Below are positions 60,901 through 64,000 of a stretch of 64,000 nucleotides of DNA, piece after piece; positions within the stretch are counted from its first letter, which is position 1; every line of letters starts with the position of its first letter. The DNA comes from Xiphophorus maculatus (taxonomy: Eukaryota; Chordata; Actinopteri; Cyprinodontiformes; Poeciliidae): positions 4,553,103 to 4,617,102 of the forward strand of contig NC_036453.1 of NCBI RefSeq assembly GCF_002775205.1, written 5' to 3'. Position numbers and translations under genes: made by a program. Below the pieces are notes generated by a model. It was given only the letters and a program-made list of their open reading frames with translations. It searched no databases and was not told the origin of the DNA.

Positions 60901-62446
60901 GTTGTTGTAAGGGTACTTTTCTGATGACAAGAAGTTTATCTTTAACTGTACCCTTAAGATCAACTTTATTTTGGTTCATCTCCATCTATGGTTGAAAGAA
61001 CCCGGTATGTGAATAGTTACATGTGTGTGTGTGTGTCCTAGTATTTTTGGCCATGAGGCTCAGGAGGCTGAGGATGCGGTGTACATCAACTGGCTGAGCA
61101 TGGTCAGAGCTGGGCTGTTGGGTCTGGAGTTCTACACGCCTGAGAGCAAGAGCTGGAGACAGGTAATCCATCCACCTGAGGCATAGCTGGACTTTCAGTC
61201 ACACAGATATCTGGTGTTTACATGAAAAGTCATCTTACACACTATTTACCACAGCTTTCCCATCATTAGTTTGCAGTGGCTGTGATGCTTTACACTTTGT
61301 TTATGTGAAGTTGGACTGTGTGCTTACATCATTGTCAGCAGAAGTCTCCAGTCGGTTACTTTGTGTCTGTCTGCGTCAGGCTCACATGCAGGCCCGCTTC
61401 GTGATCCTGCGTGTGCTGCTGGAGGCGGGGGAAGGTCTGGTGGGCTTGGAGGAGGTGGAGGGGCAGGATGGCAAACCCGACGCACGGATCACTCTGGACC
61501 GGAGCAAGATTAGCACCGTGGGGAAGGACGCCATCCACAGGTTCCTCTGTAAACTGCAGGTACATCCAGTTCATGGGACTTGCACAGCAGCTTGATTATA
61601 CACTGTTTATCATTCATGTTTTATAAGTTTATAGAAAATTGACGAGCAAAGCAAAGATTCATCAGTTAGTGTGGAACTGACTAATTACACTTGAACTTCT
61701 TGACATTTTGTAACATTACAAACACAAAGAAGAGTGTTTATTTTGGATTATGTTATAGAAAAACACATCAAGAAGATTATATAATAAAGTTTTTCTCAGT
61801 TTTACAGTTATTGTCTGATCTAAACCATAAGCATATGATTTCTCAAGTACTGCTGTTGATCATTTCTGCTTTTATTGCCCTGTTGAAATCTAAATCCAAT
61901 GAATGGCTAATCTGACCCCACTTATTTTCAGGTGTTTAAGTCAACCGCTGATGTGGAAGGAGGCAGAGCTCTCTACGAGGGTTACTCCGCTGTCAGCGAC
62001 ACCGGCGCTCACAACTTCCTGCGTCTGCGTGAGACCGTGCTGCTTCGCAAAGAAGCTCGTAAAATGTTTGTTCAGGCTAACACCAGAATCGGTGGCAATA
62101 AGCTGGAGTTTGGTGACAGACACATGAATCAGATTGGAGGTAAATTAAATGACTACCGGAGGCTAAAAATGGATTATTACAACCAGTGTTAAAAAGACAA
62201 ACATAAAATTTAAGTTGTGAATAAATGACGGTTGTAGTGTTGCCAAATCCTGGTAATTATTATTTTCTGCTGTTCAACTTGTGTCGCTCTGTGCTGCTTC
62301 CAGGGGAGAACGTAGAGCTGGTGGAATATGAAAGCAATGCTGCAGGTTTGATTCGCTCCTTCACCGAGCGCTTCCAAGACGACGCGGAGCAGCTGGAAGA
62401 CGTCCTATTGGATCTGAACAAAGCTGACGCCTGTTACTGGTGTTGA
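54997..62446 (+). CDS. dpp3: dipeptidyl peptidase 3
   Basis: Cytosolic zinc exopeptidase (M49 family) that removes N-terminal dipeptides from peptides such as angiotensins and enkephalins; it also binds KEAP1. Eighteen coding exons: 54997-55121, 55287-55431, 55523-55612, 55734-55871, 56223-56297, 56875-56965, 57130-57260, 57599-57729, 58018-58076, 59194-59388, 59479-59591, 59683-59775, 59959-60021, 60106-60230, 61042-61162, 61380-61559, 61932-62139 and 62304-62446. They give 741 residues in one frame (human 737). The zinc motif HELLGH is at 59733-59750 and the second motif EECRAE at 60174-60191. The start matches human MADTQYILPNDIG (here [13 protein letters not shown]). Odd points: a 16-residue insert near residue 690 and a C-terminus (ACYWC) about ten residues shorter than human. 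Confidence 0.96.
58426..58840. mobile_element. hAT-like MITE in dpp3 intron
   Basis: The left end GGCTGGATGACATGGCTG and right end TTATTGTCCAGCC are inverted repeats of the GGCTGG...CCAGCC type. The internal text (AAAAATGTATCACAATATAA, then CAAATTAGTCGATTATTGAT) is that of a dispersed teleost nonautonomous repeat. Flanks TATTAATT and TATTAACC agree in six of eight positions, compatible with an aged 8-bp target duplication. Confidence 0.6.
59808..59931. repeat. nested palindromes in dpp3 intron
   Basis: The core arms 59866-59887 and 59894-59915 are exact 22-bp reverse complements around a 6-nt loop. Outside them, ATTCCTTACACATTAAT (from 59808) pairs with ATTAATGTGTATGGAAT (ending 59931) with one mismatch. 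The whole 124-bp block is built from the word CTCTCATTAATGA in both orientations. It fills most of the 183-bp intron between exons 59683-59775 and 59959-60021. Confidence 0.85.
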
Positions 62447-62780
62447 TGAATCATTGGCTCCACAGGTTTAAAAAATAACTATGAAAGTCTGTTTTTATGT
62501 CCTGGAAAGGTTTAAATGAGGCGGTGAAAAGAAAATTCTTAAAATCGGTAAGCCATAAGATGTTGGATTGCTGAAATGTGCTTGTTCAAATTCAGGCAAG
62601 TATTGATTTGTAATGCAACAGATCTCTTTGTAAAAGCCACTCGGAACACATTTTGTAATAAGAAGTATTAGAAACAATGGAACCTGGAAATGAAATAGAT
62701 TCTTACATAAAGTTTTTTTTCTGTCATGACATTTGTCACTCTGTACCTAAACTGATTTTGACGGTTAATTTGTGGCTAAA

Positions 62781-62791
62781 AATAAAATAAA
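62781..62791 (+). terminator. dpp3 polyadenylation signals
   Basis: Two overlapping AATAAA hexamers about 335 bp after the stop codon (62444-62446). Confidence 0.55.
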
Positions 62792-62799
62792 TCTGTCTG

Positions 62800-63891
62800 A
62801 CTTTTTTGTTTATTTTTACAGGTTTTAGAAAAGTTCAAAGTTAGGTAAACCTAGTCTGGAAGTTTCACAATAATAATAAAAAAAATGCTTAGTCCAGTCA
62901 TAACGTTAATTATGAGGAAGAAACAAATGACTAAACACAAAAATGTACATTTGGGGTTTTCATGTCTTCTTTGTGTTTATATTTAAAATGTTTGTGTATC
63001 AAACAAAAAAATAAAACAACATATTAAGTGAAAACTATGAAACTATATTACTTTGCTACATATTTTACAACTTGCTAATATTGTTCAGTGCATTGAGGAA
63101 AAATGTTTCTTGTGTCTGACTGCTTATTCCTCTTGTGCAGTGGCCTTTCCTATAATATACTCCAGCACATGAACTACTGCACAAATGATCATTTATCATA
63201 TTTTTATACTCCATTAACAAAATATATTCAGCTGTTACTGCAGTGGAAGTATTTCAGAACAATATAATCACATTACTTGATGATAATGTGATGATATTGT
63301 CATCACATTATTAAGATAAATTTAGATTTATCTTAAATTTATCCAAATTTAAGATAAATACCTGGTGATGCATGATGTCTTCTTTCATTCATAGTTCATT
63401 AATTCCCATTTGCTCCCATAATAAAATAAATTCTGTATTTTAACAATTATGTTAGTTTATATTAGTTATCTCCTATCATTTCTTGAATTTTACAAAACCC
63501 ATGATGTTCAAGGATTTATTTTTAGTAGATCAAAATGTGCTACTGTATTAATATTTTAATTATATATAATAAAAATAAGCAGCATATTTAACTGAGAATG
63601 ATTTATTTACAACTTGCAAGAACAAGAGTCTATATTTGCAGATTGAAAACGATTGGTATGGAGGGGTTTATTTTGCAAACATTTCAACTGTTGTCACTAA
63701 TTTTAACAGAGTTAAACTAAAAAATGACTTGCTCCCTAATTGAAAAGGAAGACCACCTAAAACACGTTTTAAGAAACATGTCACTCAAATATTAATTATT
63801 CCTATAAGGTATCTCTGCTCATTCTTGAAAAGTGTTTAAAACATTAACTATTTTTAAATGCATCAACAGTCTAAGGTGCTTGCTAATCACT
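62800..63891. other. AT-rich region downstream of dpp3
   Basis: No gene on the + strand. If the minus-strand exon at 63892 is real, this would be its 3' UTR. A set of short hairpins lies at about 63268-63355: ATAATGTGATGA pairs with TCATCACATTAT, and AAGATAAAT with ATTTATCTT. Confidence 0.4.
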
Positions 63892-63999
63892 TTAAATGTT
63901 TTCCTGTTTATGGGGTAACTGAGTCTCTGTTGCTTCTTCAAGAGTACTTTCAGAACTGAAGATTTCTTCTTCAGCGTTCTTTACATCCATGTTGTTCTC
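63892..63999 (-). CDS. possible last exon of a convergent gene (partial)
   Basis: The minus strand is open from the window edge for 35 codons to TAA at 63894-63892: ENNMDVKNAEEEIFSSESTL and on to ETQLPHKQENI. The sequence is acidic and low in hydrophobics, like a disordered C-terminal tail, and its codon composition contrasts with the AT-rich DNA on its left. No family is recognised. It could be a chance frame; the upstream part lies outside the window. Confidence 0.35.
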   Translation of the reverse strand, partial: ENNMDVKNAEEEIFSSESTLEEATETQLPHKQENI

Positions 64000-64000
64000 T

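Overview
The window is vertebrate nuclear DNA, almost certainly from a teleost fish. Its genes have many exons with GT-AG introns, the intergenic DNA is AT-rich and littered with Tc1/mariner, hAT-like and LTR remnants of fish type, and two nuclear tRNA genes have vertebrate sequences. I rebuilt the exons by reading splice sites and requiring the frame to run through every junction. The three complete genes and the partial first gene each give one unbroken frame.

Layout, left to right, with four main genes all on the + strand. (1) ehbp1l1 (880-23798, 5' end outside the window): an NT-C2 domain, a long disordered middle with two very large Glu/Lys/Arg-rich helical exons, a CH domain, a bMERB domain and a C-terminal CaaX box. 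(2) A tRNA-Glu(CTC) gene. (3) rce1 (25978-29060), the CaaX prenyl endopeptidase. (4) About 11 kb of intergenic DNA holding several decayed Tc1-family elements and hairpins. (5) cd248/endosialin (39993-43535), here split by an intron with a GC donor and carrying five EGF repeats. (6) An accessory stretch of about 9 kb (43.9-52.0 kb): two solo LTRs, two direct copies of a roughly 600 bp segment 6.9 kb apart, and between them a decayed minus-strand copy of a fish multicopy gene (DUF6729-like) with an LTR-element fragment in it. (7) A minus-strand tRNA-Ser(GCT) gene. (8) dpp3 (54997-62446), the zinc dipeptidyl peptidase III, complete. (9) A possible last exon of a convergent minus-strand gene at the right edge.

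The order ehbp1l1-rce1-cd248-dpp3 matches a set of genes that lie near each other on human 11q13, which supports the orthology calls. The genes are functionally independent, with one curiosity: the EHBP1L1 product ends in a CaaX box, the class of substrate that RCE1, encoded next door, cleaves after prenylation.

I see no new defence-like or operon-like system. The strongest points for a second look are the run of frame-neutral exons and SAH-type coils in ehbp1l1, the GC-AG intron and extra EGF repeats in cd248, the flanked DUF6729-like pseudogene block, a 16-residue insert in dpp3, and several perfect hairpins, some nested in older transposons.
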